A DNA stretch of 64,000 bases from Leptospira sp. WS60.C2 (GTDB lineage Bacteria; Spirochaetota; Leptospiria; Leptospirales; Leptospiraceae): the NCBI RefSeq assembly GCF_040833955.1, contig NZ_CP162133.1, positions 930,001-994,000 of the forward strand. The letters run 5' to 3'. The notes beneath the pieces are model-generated. The model was not told where the DNA came from and did no database searches. It was given only the letters and a program-made list of their open reading frames with translations. The position numbers and the translations under genes were made by a program. Shown in pieces: positions 53,476 through 63,418 of the stretch; position 1 is the first letter of the stretch; every line of letters starts with the position of its first letter.

Positions 53476-54804
53476 TTAACCTACTTTGTGCTGATCTAAT
53501 GAGTGCAATGCATTGGAATTTTCTTCCGCATAATCATTTAAATAACCTAAGAGAAAATAAAATACAATCAGAACTTCATCATCTTGAAAATAACATTGCA
53601 AAAGTCCCGAAATGAAAAAACCGACAAGGCCATAGGTCATAAAACGAACCCGTTTTGGTATGTTAGAACCTAAAAGTGTATACAAAATTGTTCCAAAGAG
53701 AAAGAGATATAAGGCACTTTGCGGAAAACCAAAAACAGCCGTTAAATGGAAATAGTCATTGTGCGCATGCCCCCGTTGTGTTACCTCGTAGAAAAAAGCA
53801 AGTTCTCTGTTTTCCTTTTCCTTATTCTTTCGAGCGATTTCGATTTCCTTTTGGTAATTTCCAGAACCAATGCCAAATATTGGATTGGCTTGGATCAGTG
53901 GAAATGTGGAATCCCAGATAAAAGTCCTACCAGAGTCGGTGTGTTTTTCTCCACCAAACAGGGGATCCACAACCCGTTTGACTGCACCCGTTGTTTGGTA
54001 TCCAATGAAAAGTAAAATCAAAAATGATAAAAGAATAAAGCCAGTTCTTTTGATAACTTTTTTGGAAATATCGCGATCAAGAAAAATCAATACATAAACT
54101 CCAAACAATACACTTACTAGTGCTCCCAAAAGAGATGACCTAGCATTGTTAAATAAAAACACAATAGAGGCAAGTGCAAGTAATCCTGCATTGATTAAGA
54201 TTTTGATTTTTGAGGATCTGTTGTACCAAGAATCGTATAAACGAAATACAAAACCTGGAAAGATAAAGGCAAGTAGTCCTCCAAAGGTTAAGTGGGTATT
54301 CATAAAACCGATTGGAAGATAAATGTTTAAACTTCCAATTTTTCCATAATGGTGTTGGTAGGGCCAAGAGCTTGAAGTTTTGTATAGATCAGAAATCAAT
54401 CTAGAGAGTCTTGTCATCGAAAAGATGGAGATAAAACCCGATATCACTATGATAAGAGAAAAGATAAAGAAGGTTTTGTATAAAAATGATTTATCTTCTT
54501 TTTTAATTCCTTGAATGCTGATAAAAGCGGTAACTAAAAAGATATCTTTCATTTCATCACGGAATGCGTGTTTGATGGAGCTGAAATCAAAACCCGCTGC
54601 AGAGAAATGATACAATACTGTTACAATTTGCCAGAGGTAAAAAATCAAAAGGACTTTGACAATATTACCTGAAAGTTTGGGTTTTTCCTCGAGGAATAGA
54701 AAAAATACAAAAGATAATAATAGGAAAAGTTGACTGAGAGATACAGAAAGGGCACAGGAAATGATGGACAAGGCAAGAAACGAACGATAGAGTCGGTAAA
54801 TCAT
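53476..54804 (-). CDS. O-antigen ligase/polymerase-like membrane protein (WaaL/Wzy family)
   Basis: 442 residues from ATG 54804; a longer open frame to 55011 would overlap the divergent glycosyltransferase gene. About 10-12 membrane segments are seen. The large periplasmic loop has the WaaL/Wzy_C pattern: GGEKHTDSGRTFIWDSTFPL, FGIGSGNYQKEI and RGHAHNDYFHLTAVFGFPQS, the HAHNxY-type motif expected in ligases. It joins sugar polymer to lipid A-core or polymerises repeat units at the periplasmic side. It heads the operon with GH5 and cyclase genes. Confidence 0.85.
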   Translation of the reverse strand: MIYRLYRSFLALSIISCALSVSLSQLFLLLSFVFFLFLEEKPKLSGNIVKVLLIFYLWQIVTVLYHFSAAGFDFSSIKHAFRDEMKDIFLVTAFISIQGIKKEDKSFLYKTFFIFSLIIVISGFISIFSMTRLSRLISDLYKTSSSWPYQHHYGKIGSLNIYLPIGFMNTHLTFGGLLAFIFPGFVFRLYDSWYNRSSKIKILINAGLLALASIVFLFNNARSSLLGALVSVLFGVYVLIFLDRDISKKVIKRTGFILLSFLILLFIGYQTTGAVKRVVDPLFGGEKHTDSGRTFIWDSTFPLIQANPIFGIGSGNYQKEIEIARKNKEKENRELAFFYEVTQRGHAHNDYFHLTAVFGFPQSALYLFLFGTILYTLLGSNIPKRVRFMTYGLVGFFISGLLQCYFQDDEVLIVFYFLLGYLNDYAEENSNALHSLDQHKVG

Positions 54805-54853
54805 AACTTTGGATGAGAGTAATCTTTTTCTCTCATTTGTAAAGAGGTAACAG

Positions 54854-56143
54854 TTGCGAGTTTTATATTTTTCCGATACTTTTTTGCCAAAAACCGATGG
54901 GGTTGCTGTTTCCATTAAGAATTTTTCTGAACTTTTGGCCCTTCGGGGCCACCAATTCTGCATTTGTGCTCCCAAATACGGTGATGGGGATTTTGATCGG
55001 ATGACGGACAATATCCAGGTGATTCGATTTCGGTCTGGGTATTTGCCGAGTTATCCTGATATCAAGGTGGTTTTGCCCTCTCCAGGAAAAATCAAAAGGA
55101 TCATCGAAGACTTTAAACCAGATCTAATCCACATCCACACACCTGGACTTCTTGGTTTGTATGCTGTGAATGCGGCGGAACGTTTTGGTGTGCCCACCAT
55201 TGGGACCTATCACACGCTCATGGCAGAACAAGAAATGTATGTTTCCTTTTATCGACTTTTTAAACTCGATAAACTTTTTTTTAAAGCTAACAAATTCAAA
55301 AAAAAGCTAAACATAGACGAGTTAGATAAAATCGTCAAATTTGATAATTTCAACATTCGTAAAAAAATCATTCTTAAAATTTGCAATGATATATATAACA
55401 GATGTGATGTTGTGATTTCTCCCAGCCATTTGATCAAAGAACAATTGATTGAATATGGGATCACTCGTCCCATTACCGTTGTATCCAATGGAATGGATTT
55501 AAAACGATTTCAAGGCAAACCGAAAGAGTATGAGAGTGGTGATGCCCCTAAGTTTTTGCATGTGGGACGTATCTCTTATGAAAAAAATTGTGATGTTGTC
55601 ATCAATGCATTTAAGGTCATCCATGAACAATTTCCGAAAGCCACACTTACCATCATCGGTGAGGGTCCAGCAATTCCGTCTTTACAAAGACAAGCGGAAC
55701 ATCTCGGCATAGAACACTCTGTTGAATTCAAAGGATTTATTCCCAATGCTGTCTTACATGAAGTATACCCACAATATGATGTTTTTTTAACTGCTTCCAC
55801 AATGGAAACACAAGGTTTGGTTGTTTTAGAAGCAATCGCTTGTGGACTTCCGGCTGTGGGTGTAGATGCGTTTGCACTCCCTGAACTCATCCGACATGGT
55901 GAGAATGGATATATCGCCAAGTCATTTGATGCGAAAGGAATTGCCTTAGGTGCACTTGAGATCATTCGAAATCCTACTTTGTATTCGAAGTTTTCCAAAC
56001 ATTCCATTCAAGTTGCCTCAGGTCATGAGATGGAAAAATGTGTCGATGCGATGGAAGAGGTGTATGCAAAAGTGATTGAAGCCATGAAAGGTAAGGCGAA
56101 AAAGACAAACATCTTTGATCTATTCTTTGATTTTATGCAATGA
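54854..56143 (+). CDS. Glycosyltransferase family 4 (GT-B, glycolipid type)
   Basis: 429 residues. The N-terminal Rossmann half shows [19 protein letters not shown] and [16 protein letters not shown], with [11 protein letters not shown]. The C-terminal half has [33 protein letters not shown], and the nucleotide-sugar EX7E block [19 protein letters not shown]. It resembles GT4 enzymes that glycosylate diacylglycerol or phosphatidylinositol, as well as LPS enzymes. The start is TTG 54854 with GAGG six bases upstream. It overlaps the next gene by 4 bases (ATGA), so a membrane partner is co-expressed. Confidence 0.88.
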   Translation: MRVLYFSDTFLPKTDGVAVSIKNFSELLALRGHQFCICAPKYGDGDFDRMTDNIQVIRFRSGYLPSYPDIKVVLPSPGKIKRIIEDFKPDLIHIHTPGLLGLYAVNAAERFGVPTIGTYHTLMAEQEMYVSFYRLFKLDKLFFKANKFKKKLNIDELDKIVKFDNFNIRKKIILKICNDIYNRCDVVISPSHLIKEQLIEYGITRPITVVSNGMDLKRFQGKPKEYESGDAPKFLHVGRISYEKNCDVVINAFKVIHEQFPKATLTIIGEGPAIPSLQRQAEHLGIEHSVEFKGFIPNAVLHEVYPQYDVFLTASTMETQGLVVLEAIACGLPAVGVDAFALPELIRHGENGYIAKSFDAKGIALGALEIIRNPTLYSKFSKHSIQVASGHEMEKCVDAMEEVYAKVIEAMKGKAKKTNIFDLFFDFMQ

Positions 56144-56751
56144 CCAATCCCATAGGTATTGAAGTACGTGTTTCTTTTAGTGTTATCGCTGTAGTTTTAA
56201 CCATTCTTGCTTACATTCCTTATGTAAGAGGAGTGAGTGCAGGTAAAGTGCAACCCCATGTCTTTTCCTGGATCATTTGGGGAATCACAACCTGCATTGT
56301 TTTTTTTGCTCAACTCGTGAGTCATGGTGGGATAGGAACACTTCCCATTGCCTTCTCGGGAGTTACAACGTTTCTTGTTGCTATATTTGCCTATCAAAGA
56401 AGAGGCAAAATCAATATCACAAAAATGGATTGGTTTTTCTTTCTGTTAGCGCTTTCTAGTTTGCCTTTTTGGTTTTATTTTTCAAGTCCACTTGCGGCTG
56501 TGATCGTTTTGTCTCTTGCAGATACTCTTGGTTTCATTCCTACCATTCGAAAGGGTTATGGATTACCTCACTCCGAACCACTTGGATTTTATTTGGCATT
56601 TTTATTTCGGAATACACTGGCTATGTTAGCACTTGCAGAGTGGAATTTTACGAATCTATTATTTCCTGGTTCTGTCGGATTGACCTGTCTCGTGTTTGTT
56701 CTTTTGGTTAAGTTCAGACAACAACAAAGCCTAAAATCGGGTTCTTTGTGA
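56140..56751 (+). CDS. Seven-helix membrane protein, PQ-loop-like
   Basis: 203 residues with about seven hydrophobic segments. Two similar triple-helix units are suggested by [20 protein letters not shown] (first) and [20 protein letters not shown] (second), the Pro-containing turn of PQ-loop or SWEET-like transporters. The canonical PQ pair is present only as VQPHVFS in the first unit. It is coupled to the GT4 gene by a 4-base overlap. A role in moving a sugar or lipid substrate is possible but unproven. Confidence 0.6.
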   Translation: MTNPIGIEVRVSFSVIAVVLTILAYIPYVRGVSAGKVQPHVFSWIIWGITTCIVFFAQLVSHGGIGTLPIAFSGVTTFLVAIFAYQRRGKINITKMDWFFFLLALSSLPFWFYFSSPLAAVIVLSLADTLGFIPTIRKGYGLPHSEPLGFYLAFLFRNTLAMLALAEWNFTNLLFPGSVGLTCLVFVLLVKFRQQQSLKSGSL

Positions 56752-56758
56752 TTAGCAC

Positions 56759-57808
56759 CTAATCTAAGTTAGGGATTGGATAAAAGACAACCGAACGAAC
56801 TTGTTTTCCGTCTTCTGTTTCTTCGTAGGTCACTTCTGCTTGTTTGGATCTGGCTGGTAAATACATTTGAATGGTTTCTACCAGTTCGTAAGCGCTGAGA
56901 GTGTAATCTAAGGTTTTGATTGCAAGTTCGATGCTTAAGAATCGTTCTCTTCTGATCGTTTTGGTTTCTGTTTTTTTAGAGATGATGAGCCATTTGTAAA
57001 GTCTGGCTGATCGGTTTGTATCGAGTAAATTTCCGAGATCGAGTTTTGTGCTCGGTAAAATAGCTGGTGTCTGTCCAAATCGAATTTCGATTCCTCTTTG
57101 TCTTGGTTCACTCAATCGTAAAGATAGTTGTTTATCAAACAACTCATCATCGATGTATTCGATTCGATCACAAGTGGAGTAAACTGTTTCACATAAATTT
57201 CCATATTGTTTGTGAAAGAAAAATACCTGTAAAATTTTTCCACTCGTTGGATGGTATAGGAGTTTTGCATTGTAGTTTTCCATTCTTCCAAATTTAACAA
57301 AGGAACGAATTCGTTTGTATACATTATAGGATAAACCAAATAAGTCTTTCACCACTGGAATATCGCCGATTCCAATCCCTCTAGTCGCTATGTAAAATGG
57401 TTCAAAACTCACATGGCCATCACGTTTCGATATCTCACGAAGGAGTTCTGTTATGTCATCCATTCGCGATTCTGATACAGACAAAGGTGAGTGAAGTAAG
57501 TCGATCACAATTTTTCCGCTGTTTTTTCCTAATTCCGACCAGAGTTCATCGAAGTAACTTCCGTCCTCTGTGAATTGGATTTGTTTGCACAAACCTTCTT
57601 GGCATTTGATTTGTTCTTCATAGTCTTTTTTGTTAGGTGATGGCAATTCTACGAATTGAAATTCCGAATCAAATTCTTGGGAGAGAAGGATTGTCGAGGT
57701 GAAACAAAATGCAAAAACGAATAGAAAAGATCGTAATGATTTTAGTTTGGATTTTTTTGAAAGATTGGATTTGCCGCATACAAAGGAATTATATTCATTT
57801 TTCATCAT
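56759..57808 (-). CDS. Secreted protein of unknown function
   Basis: 349 residues with a long basic N-region and a signal (LRSFLFVFAFCFTSTILLSQE). The start ATGATG at 57808 has AAAGGAAA upstream. The mature part is mixed alpha/beta, with two probable disulfide pairs (KCQEGLC; LCETVYSTC). No family recognised. It contains GKIVIDLLHSPLSVSESRMDD and VSFEPFYIATRGIGIGDIPV, a pattern slightly reminiscent of phospholipase D regulators (two similar halves), but no HKD motif is present. It lies convergent to the PQ-loop-like gene (7-base gap) and is the next gene after GT9/DUF4254 on the minus strand. Confidence 0.6.
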   Translation of the reverse strand: MMKNEYNSFVCGKSNLSKKSKLKSLRSFLFVFAFCFTSTILLSQEFDSEFQFVELPSPNKKDYEEQIKCQEGLCKQIQFTEDGSYFDELWSELGKNSGKIVIDLLHSPLSVSESRMDDITELLREISKRDGHVSFEPFYIATRGIGIGDIPVVKDLFGLSYNVYKRIRSFVKFGRMENYNAKLLYHPTSGKILQVFFFHKQYGNLCETVYSTCDRIEYIDDELFDKQLSLRLSEPRQRGIEIRFGQTPAILPSTKLDLGNLLDTNRSARLYKWLIISKKTETKTIRRERFLSIELAIKTLDYTLSAYELVETIQMYLPARSKQAEVTYEETEDGKQVRSVVFYPIPNLD

Positions 57809-57848
57809 TATTTTCCTTTGTCTTTTCGTATGGGAATTGATTACCTTT

Positions 57849-58907
57849 TTACCAGAGTGTGTTTACATTCTGAATGAGTCGGATTCGTCTCACCACATCC
57901 AATGGATCGATGAGTTCCATACAAGCATGATCACCACGCCAACACTTTGTATTCCCGTAAATGGAACAAGGTCGACAAGGTAGATCCACCTGCAAAACAC
58001 CCGAATCTTCCTGGGCAAATGGACCAAATCCTGAGATGGGGTGCGTGGTTCCATAAATTCCGATCACTGGTTTTTTGAGAAGGGCCGCAATGTGAACGTT
58101 GGAACTGTCCATTCCAATCATGACATCGAGTCGGTCCATAATACCAAGTTCCCCGCGGATTCCTAAATTTCCACCTTGTACGATATGTACTTGTGTTAGG
58201 TTATTTTTTAAGATTTCTAATTCTTTTGCCTCATCACGGCCACCAAATAAAAATACATGACAACCAGGAAATTCTGAAACCAAAACTTCCACCAGTCGTT
58301 TGCATTTATCAAAACTCCACTCTTTTAATGCATGCCCAGCGAAAGGTGCAAATCCAAACCATTGCCCATCTTTTTTATCAATGCCGATGGATTTAAAATA
58401 GTCTTTTGCATACATTTTAGATTCCCCATCGACATTGAGCCAAGGGCCTTTTCTTAAGGGAGCATCAAAACCAGACTTTCGAAATACGTTTAAGTAACGT
58501 TCTACGGTGTGTGGGAGTGGATTTAATTTTTTATTATAACGTCTGGTTTGGGCTAATTTCTCTCTACGACCTTTGATGATTTTGGAGTAAGGAACACCTT
58601 TGCATCGGAAAAAGAAGGCAATGAGTCTGGAACGTAAGGAACCATGAAGGTCGATCACATATCCAAAGGGACCTAACTTATCAATGTCCCTATACATCCT
58701 CCAAAGACCAAGAAGTCCTTTGTATTTTTTCAGATTCATACCCAAAACATTTAAGTTGGGGATATTATAAAAGAAGGGTGCAAAATTTCCTCTTGTAACA
58801 ACGGTTAACTGAATATTTGAGTATTTTGCGGCTATCGCAATGAGAGCTGGTGTCATTAAGGCAACATCTCCCATAGCAGAAAACCGAAGTACGAGAAGGT
58901 TTGTCAT
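57849..58907 (-). CDS. Glycosyltransferase family 9 (heptosyltransferase-like)
   Basis: 352 residues. GT9 features: LVLRFSAMGDVALMTPAL at the N-terminus, VIDLHGSLRSRLIAF, FGFAPFAGHALKEWSFDKC, HVFLFGGRDEAKE, and DVMIGMDSSNVHIAALLKKP with IGIYGTTHP, the ADP-sugar-binding block. It adds a heptose or similar sugar to lipopolysaccharide core. Its start overlaps the DUF4254 stop (ATGA), and that pairing is common next to GT9 genes (from memory). A Cys-rich tail (PCRPCSIYGNTKCWRGDHAC) is notable. Confidence 0.87.
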   Translation of the reverse strand: MTNLLVLRFSAMGDVALMTPALIAIAAKYSNIQLTVVTRGNFAPFFYNIPNLNVLGMNLKKYKGLLGLWRMYRDIDKLGPFGYVIDLHGSLRSRLIAFFFRCKGVPYSKIIKGRREKLAQTRRYNKKLNPLPHTVERYLNVFRKSGFDAPLRKGPWLNVDGESKMYAKDYFKSIGIDKKDGQWFGFAPFAGHALKEWSFDKCKRLVEVLVSEFPGCHVFLFGGRDEAKELEILKNNLTQVHIVQGGNLGIRGELGIMDRLDVMIGMDSSNVHIAALLKKPVIGIYGTTHPISGFGPFAQEDSGVLQVDLPCRPCSIYGNTKCWRGDHACMELIDPLDVVRRIRLIQNVNTLW

Positions 58908-59515
58908 TTTTGATTCTTGTAAAGAGATGGATTTAAGTTTTGGTCATTGTACATTTTCATTTGTCGGTATACCTTGACTCGTTTGATTCCCTTTGCATAA
59001 TCATCAAACAATTCCTCTAAACATTTTTTCAGATCTTCTCTTTGTTCGAGTAAAACATTTAGTTTTTGTTGGCACTTTTCTATGTGCTCTTTCGTTGCAG
59101 AAGAATCCTTACGGTTTACCTGCTCTTCCATATGATAAATTTTGAGTTCTAAAATGCTCATCCGGTCAAGAAGCCATGCGGGAGATTCGGAATTGAGTCT
59201 AGCATCTGGTTTTGGTGTGACGGATCGAAACATTTCGATCACAAAGTCATCCAATCGTTCCACCATGTCGGTTCTGTCTTGGTTCAATTTGTCAATTTTT
59301 CGTTTGAGAGCGACCACTTCCTCAAGGGCAATGTCTGGTCTGCGAATTTCGTCTTCGATGTGCCATTGGATGGTGTCGATGTGATTTTTTTGGTAAAGAG
59401 TGGATTCTACCGTACCTTCTGGGTAAGGATTGGGGTGAGGGGCTTCTTTTTTATGCCAATCCAAAACGGATTCTTGGAAAATTGAGACGGCTTTTGTGGC
59501 TTCCAATGCTTTCAT
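58904..59515 (-). CDS. DUF4254 family protein
   Basis: 203 residues, helical and charged, with DWHKKEAPHPNPYPEGT near the start and HIDTIQWHIEDEIRRPDIA, the region I associate with DUF4254. No enzymatic motif is visible. The family often sits next to glycosyltransferases of LPS synthesis, as here, where it overlaps the GT9 gene by 4 bases. Function unknown; a role as adaptor for the transferase is inferred from context only. Confidence 0.75.
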   Translation of the reverse strand: MKALEATKAVSIFQESVLDWHKKEAPHPNPYPEGTVESTLYQKNHIDTIQWHIEDEIRRPDIALEEVVALKRKIDKLNQDRTDMVERLDDFVIEMFRSVTPKPDARLNSESPAWLLDRMSILELKIYHMEEQVNRKDSSATKEHIEKCQQKLNVLLEQREDLKKCLEELFDDYAKGIKRVKVYRQMKMYNDQNLNPSLYKNQK

Positions 59516-59619
59516 ATCGTAATGCGATTCACGTTTTCAGATGGTTTTTGGGGTTCAATCCAAATATTTATCAGGTTTTTCGCTTTCTTTTGCTCACCGC
59601 CCGTTTCTTTTGAAAAAAG

Positions 59620-60420
59620 ATGTGTTTAGTTGTAATCGCGCATGGAGTTCACTCCGAGTATCCTCTCATCGTTGCCTCCAATCGGGATGAATTTTTTGAA
59701 CGTCCCACCGAAGCCTTGTCGTTTTGGGAAACAAATCCAAAGATCCTTGCAGGTAAGGATTTAAAAGCAGGTGGTACTTGGCTTGGAGTCAACGACCGTG
59801 GAAACTTCGCTTTTCTAACCAATGTAAGAAACTTCCGTAAACCTCCTCATCCAAATCCAAAGTCCAGAGGGAAACTGGTGTCTCAGTTTTTAGAAACAAA
59901 GGAACCAATGTCTGCTGAAGCGTATGCAAATGTAGTCCATACTTCCCATGAGGATTATGAAGGTTTCAATTTGTTTTTGTATGATGGAAAGAAAGCCATT
60001 GCACTCGGAGGAGATCCGTTTTCGTTCCAATCTGTGGAAACTGGATTTCATGCCGTGAGTAATGCCAACTGGGATACCCAATGGCCTAAAACCGAAAAAC
60101 TGAAAGCAAGAGTCGTAACGCTTGTGAATTCTTTTGCAAACGATAGTATCTTGCAATCCGAACTCGAAAGGGAAATGTTTGCTACTTTGAATGATGCAGA
60201 AATGGTTCGGAATGACACGTTATTGCCAAACACGGGAGTTGGTCTGGAAAGAGAGCGTTACTTATCTTCCGTGCGAATCAAAACACCACAGTATGGAACA
60301 AGAGCGTCTACGATTGTGTTTTATGGAAGGAAAGGTGTGGAGCTAATCGAAAGGTCGTTCTCCGATCCGTTATCTGATGAATACACGGAACGGAGACATT
60401 CTTTTGTTTGGAAGGTTTAG
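59620..60420 (+). CDS. NRDE (TANGO2-like) family protein
   Basis: 266 residues. The family name motif is in [18 protein letters not shown], and the N-terminal Met-Cys ([11 protein letters not shown]) is the predicted Ntn-type nucleophile position. [20 protein letters not shown] and [18 protein letters not shown] are conserved family blocks. TANGO2-like proteins are linked to haem or lipid handling, without a settled reaction. Cytoplasmic, no signal. Its TAG shares bases with the TAA of the convergent glyA gene (TTAG). Confidence 0.88.
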   Translation: MCLVVIAHGVHSEYPLIVASNRDEFFERPTEALSFWETNPKILAGKDLKAGGTWLGVNDRGNFAFLTNVRNFRKPPHPNPKSRGKLVSQFLETKEPMSAEAYANVVHTSHEDYEGFNLFLYDGKKAIALGGDPFSFQSVETGFHAVSNANWDTQWPKTEKLKARVVTLVNSFANDSILQSELEREMFATLNDAEMVRNDTLLPNTGVGLERERYLSSVRIKTPQYGTRASTIVFYGRKGVELIERSFSDPLSDEYTERRHSFVWKV

Positions 60421-61667
60421 TCTTCTAATCGAAAGTGTTTCATTGGGAATGCATCTGTGATTTCTTTCACAGCTGCTTTTACTTTTGTTTCCCAAGTCGC
60501 ATCACCAAAATGATCTAAGAAATCACAAATCAAATTACCAACGGCTTCGATTTCTTTTTCTTTTAGGCCTCTTGTGGTAAGAGCGGGAGTACCCAATCGG
60601 ATTCCTGATGCCACAGCTGGTGGATTCTTATCAAATGGAATCGCGTTTTTATTCACTGTCACGCCGATATGATCGAGGCCATCGGCCGCATCACGACCAG
60701 TGAGACCCTTCACCGATACATCCAGAAGAACAATGTGATTGTCTGTTCCACCCGAGACCACACGGAAACCTCGTTTTTGGAACACTTCGGCAAGGACTTT
60801 CGCGTTTTTCACCACTTGTTTGATGTAAGTTTTGAATTCTGGTTGGAGCGCTTCTCCGAAGGCAACTGCTTTTGCCGCAATCACGTGCATGAGTGGCCCA
60901 CCTTGGATTCCTGGGAACACTCGAGAATTGAGGACTTTTTCGTTCTCCGCAGAGGATAAGATGAGTCCACCACGGGGTCCACGAAGTGTTTTGTGAGTTG
61001 TCGTCGTGACAAAATCACAAACTCCAATGGGACTTGGATGTTCGCCAGCGACCACCAAACCAGAGATATGTGCAATATCGGCCATGATTTTCGCACCGAT
61101 ATCATTTGCAATTTCTCTAAATTTGTTAAAGTCGATGATACGAGGGTAAGCAGAAGCACCTACAACGATTAGTTTTGGTTTGTGTTCTTTTGCAAGTTTT
61201 GCAACTTCATCATAATTGATGGTTTCTGTTTTTTCATCCACACCGTAAGGGATAGGTTTGAAATACTTTCCACTGATGTTTACCGCGCTACCATGAGTTA
61301 GGTGACCACCATGTGCCAAATTCATTCCAAGGAAACTATCTCCTGGTTCGAGAGTGGCAAGAAATACTGCCATATTCGCTTGTGCACCGCTATGTGGTTG
61401 GACGTTTGCATACTCAGCACCAAACATCTTTTTGGCTCTTTCGATCGCAAGTTCTTCAACCTTGTCTGCGTTCTCACAACCATTGTAATATCGTTTTCCA
61501 GGATAACCTTCCGCATATTTGTTTGTCAGTGTAGAGTGATATGCTTCGAGAACAGGACGGGATACAAAGTTTTCACTCGCAATCATTTCGAGGGAGTGTT
61601 CTTGTCTTTCGTCTTCTTTTTTTAAGGCAGCGTAAACTTCAGGATCTTGTTTTTGTAAATAACTCAT
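60417..61667 (-). CDS. glyA: Serine hydroxymethyltransferase
   Basis: 416 residues, full length. PLP enzyme that interconverts serine and glycine and charges tetrahydrofolate with one carbon. Visible: MIASENFVS near the N-terminus, [20 protein letters not shown]-like [38 protein letters not shown], and the Schiff-base lysine in [15 protein letters not shown]. It is the last gene of rhomboid-lplA-glyA, overlapping the lipoate ligase stop by 4 bases. The pairing fits glycine metabolism, since the glycine cleavage H protein needs lipoate. Confidence 0.97.
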   Translation of the reverse strand: MSYLQKQDPEVYAALKKEDERQEHSLEMIASENFVSRPVLEAYHSTLTNKYAEGYPGKRYYNGCENADKVEELAIERAKKMFGAEYANVQPHSGAQANMAVFLATLEPGDSFLGMNLAHGGHLTHGSAVNISGKYFKPIPYGVDEKTETINYDEVAKLAKEHKPKLIVVGASAYPRIIDFNKFREIANDIGAKIMADIAHISGLVVAGEHPSPIGVCDFVTTTTHKTLRGPRGGLILSSAENEKVLNSRVFPGIQGGPLMHVIAAKAVAFGEALQPEFKTYIKQVVKNAKVLAEVFQKRGFRVVSGGTDNHIVLLDVSVKGLTGRDAADGLDHIGVTVNKNAIPFDKNPPAVASGIRLGTPALTTRGLKEKEIEAVGNLICDFLDHFGDATWETKVKAAVKEITDAFPMKHFRLED

Positions 61668-62533
61668 GTCGGAATTTCTCTGTGGAGTGTGTATTCTGGA
61701 TTTTGGTATTTCTTCTTGCGAATAGATTCAGATTCTCTGAGCACTTGTTTCCGAAAAGTAGAAAAGTCCCTACCAAAGAAGGAAATTTTTGAAAAATCGG
61801 AGGGGAAGGGCTCTTGTAAATATTGGAAAACTTCTCGGATGAGGTCCACAGACCATTTTTCTTCGGAAAAAAAGTCGGGAACGGAAGTGAGAAAATCTTT
61901 GTGGCTTCTTTCTTTTCGGTAATCAGGTTCTTCGGGCGGGTGGTGTAACACTTCAGCCACTCGTTCGATGAGGCTATCTTCTAAAATCAAAGTTCCATGT
62001 TGGACAAGACAACCTCGCTTTCGAAATTGTGCGTTTCCTGAAATTTTTTGGAATTTCCCTTCTTTTTCTAAAACTAGATCGGATTTCCCTTTCGCATAGG
62101 ATTGTATGTTTTGGTGGGATAAAGATTGGGAAACAATCCCTAAAATGCGATCATAACTTTCTTTGACAGGGAATAGTTCCTTTCTTTCTTCCAAATTAAA
62201 ATAGAGAGAATAGTTGATGTTCCCAGAAAGGGAATGAAACACAGTGCCACCACCAGACGCTCTCCTTGCGATGTAACAGAAGTTTGGTTTTGGTTTCTTT
62301 GTAAATCCAATCCCACGGGCTTCGGACTCATACGCCGTGACAACCGTCTCTTTGATGTTTCTATATGGATTTTCGGAAAGACCAAGAATGATCGAGTCTG
62401 GATTTTTCCATAACCGGATTCCCGCGGTAATCCCAAAGCGAACCATATGGATGGCGATGGACTCTTCGATCGCCAAATTGTAGTAAGGCGACCGTGGAGG
62501 AGTCGGCGGGAAGAAAAAAACCTTACCTGTCAC
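61664..62533 (-). CDS. lplA: Lipoate-protein ligase A family protein
   Basis: 289 residues. [14 protein letters not shown] at the N-terminus, the nucleotide/lipoate-binding [11 protein letters not shown], and [21 protein letters not shown] with the catalytic Lys region define the LplA/LipB/BPL fold. It attaches free lipoate to 2-oxoacid dehydrogenase E2 or glycine cleavage H proteins. It lies between the rhomboid gene and glyA, overlapping both by 4 bases. The symbol is by homology; octanoyltransferase LipM is a close alternative in the same superfamily. Confidence 0.85.
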   Translation of the reverse strand: MTGKVFFFPPTPPRSPYYNLAIEESIAIHMVRFGITAGIRLWKNPDSIILGLSENPYRNIKETVVTAYESEARGIGFTKKPKPNFCYIARRASGGGTVFHSLSGNINYSLYFNLEERKELFPVKESYDRILGIVSQSLSHQNIQSYAKGKSDLVLEKEGKFQKISGNAQFRKRGCLVQHGTLILEDSLIERVAEVLHHPPEEPDYRKERSHKDFLTSVPDFFSEEKWSVDLIREVFQYLQEPFPSDFSKISFFGRDFSTFRKQVLRESESIRKKKYQNPEYTLHREIPT

Positions 62534-63354
62534 TCGTTAAAATATTTTTGAGACGCTTCGTTTAAAAACTTACGTTCTTTTCGGGATAAGGAATCCATCC
62601 CATTTTTGGATATTTTTTCTAAGAGTTCATCCACTTTGGTTTTGGCGTTTTCTCGTTTTGCCATTTCCTCTTGGTAACGCATGAATCTACGTTTTTGTAG
62701 ATAACGAGACAAAGACCAAGTTGGAAGGGACGATTTTGTTCCTTTCCAACCTGTATACAGTTTCATGAGGACAAGTCCACCAATCGCTCCCCCCAAATGG
62801 GCAAAATGAGCCACTCGTTCCCCTTGTGCAAAAAGTACCATGAGCATTACAATCATGACAAAATACTTGGCACGCATGGGAAAGATGAGAAAGACAAGAA
62901 GTTCTCGGTTCGGCCAAGTCATTCCGTACGCAACGAGAAGTCCGTAGATGCTTGCACTTGCTCCCACAACCAGTCCTTGAGGGATTCCCAAAAATTGCGC
63001 AAGGACAGTTCCCACTCCACCGAGAAAGGCGGTGAAAAAATAGAATTTTAAAAAGGCTCTTTCTCCCCAAATTTCCGCAAGCTCCGATCCAAACATCCAA
63101 AGGCTTAGCATATTAAATAGGATATGCATAAAACTTCCGTGTAAAAAGGCATAACTCAAAAGTTGCCAAACCCATCCACGAAATACAAGTTCTGGCGAGA
63201 GCCCCAAATAGAGTTCCACAAGAGGTGATTGGAAAGTCAGTTTTGTCACCAATTGGAGGATGAAAAGAATCACATTGATGAAAATGAGAGTGCGGACAAC
63301 AGGGACCATTGGTGGTCCAAAGCGGAGTTCATATCCAGGGGTACGAGATGCCAT
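62530..63354 (-). CDS. Rhomboid-family intramembrane serine protease
   Basis: 274 residues from ATG 63354; the frame extends to TTG 63384, and neither start has a clear SD. Six membrane segments follow a short N-terminus. The catalytic Ser is in VVGASASIYGLL, the His in HFAHLGGAIGGLV, and the substrate-gate HILFNMLSLWMFG contains the His and Asn of the oxyanion site. A charged cytoplasmic tail of ~65 residues follows (EMAKRENAKTKVDELLEKI). It cleaves within membrane helices. First gene of the rhomboid-lplA-glyA operon; divergent from the MBL gene. Confidence 0.9.
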   Translation of the reverse strand: MASRTPGYELRFGPPMVPVVRTLIFINVILFILQLVTKLTFQSPLVELYLGLSPELVFRGWVWQLLSYAFLHGSFMHILFNMLSLWMFGSELAEIWGERAFLKFYFFTAFLGGVGTVLAQFLGIPQGLVVGASASIYGLLVAYGMTWPNRELLVFLIFPMRAKYFVMIVMLMVLFAQGERVAHFAHLGGAIGGLVLMKLYTGWKGTKSSLPTWSLSRYLQKRRFMRYQEEMAKRENAKTKVDELLEKISKNGMDSLSRKERKFLNEASQKYFNE

Positions 63355-63418
63355 AAATTCAAGGTCGTAAATCTTGAGTGACAAGGAAAGTCGATTTCCT
63401 AGTATCGAGGAAGTGATT

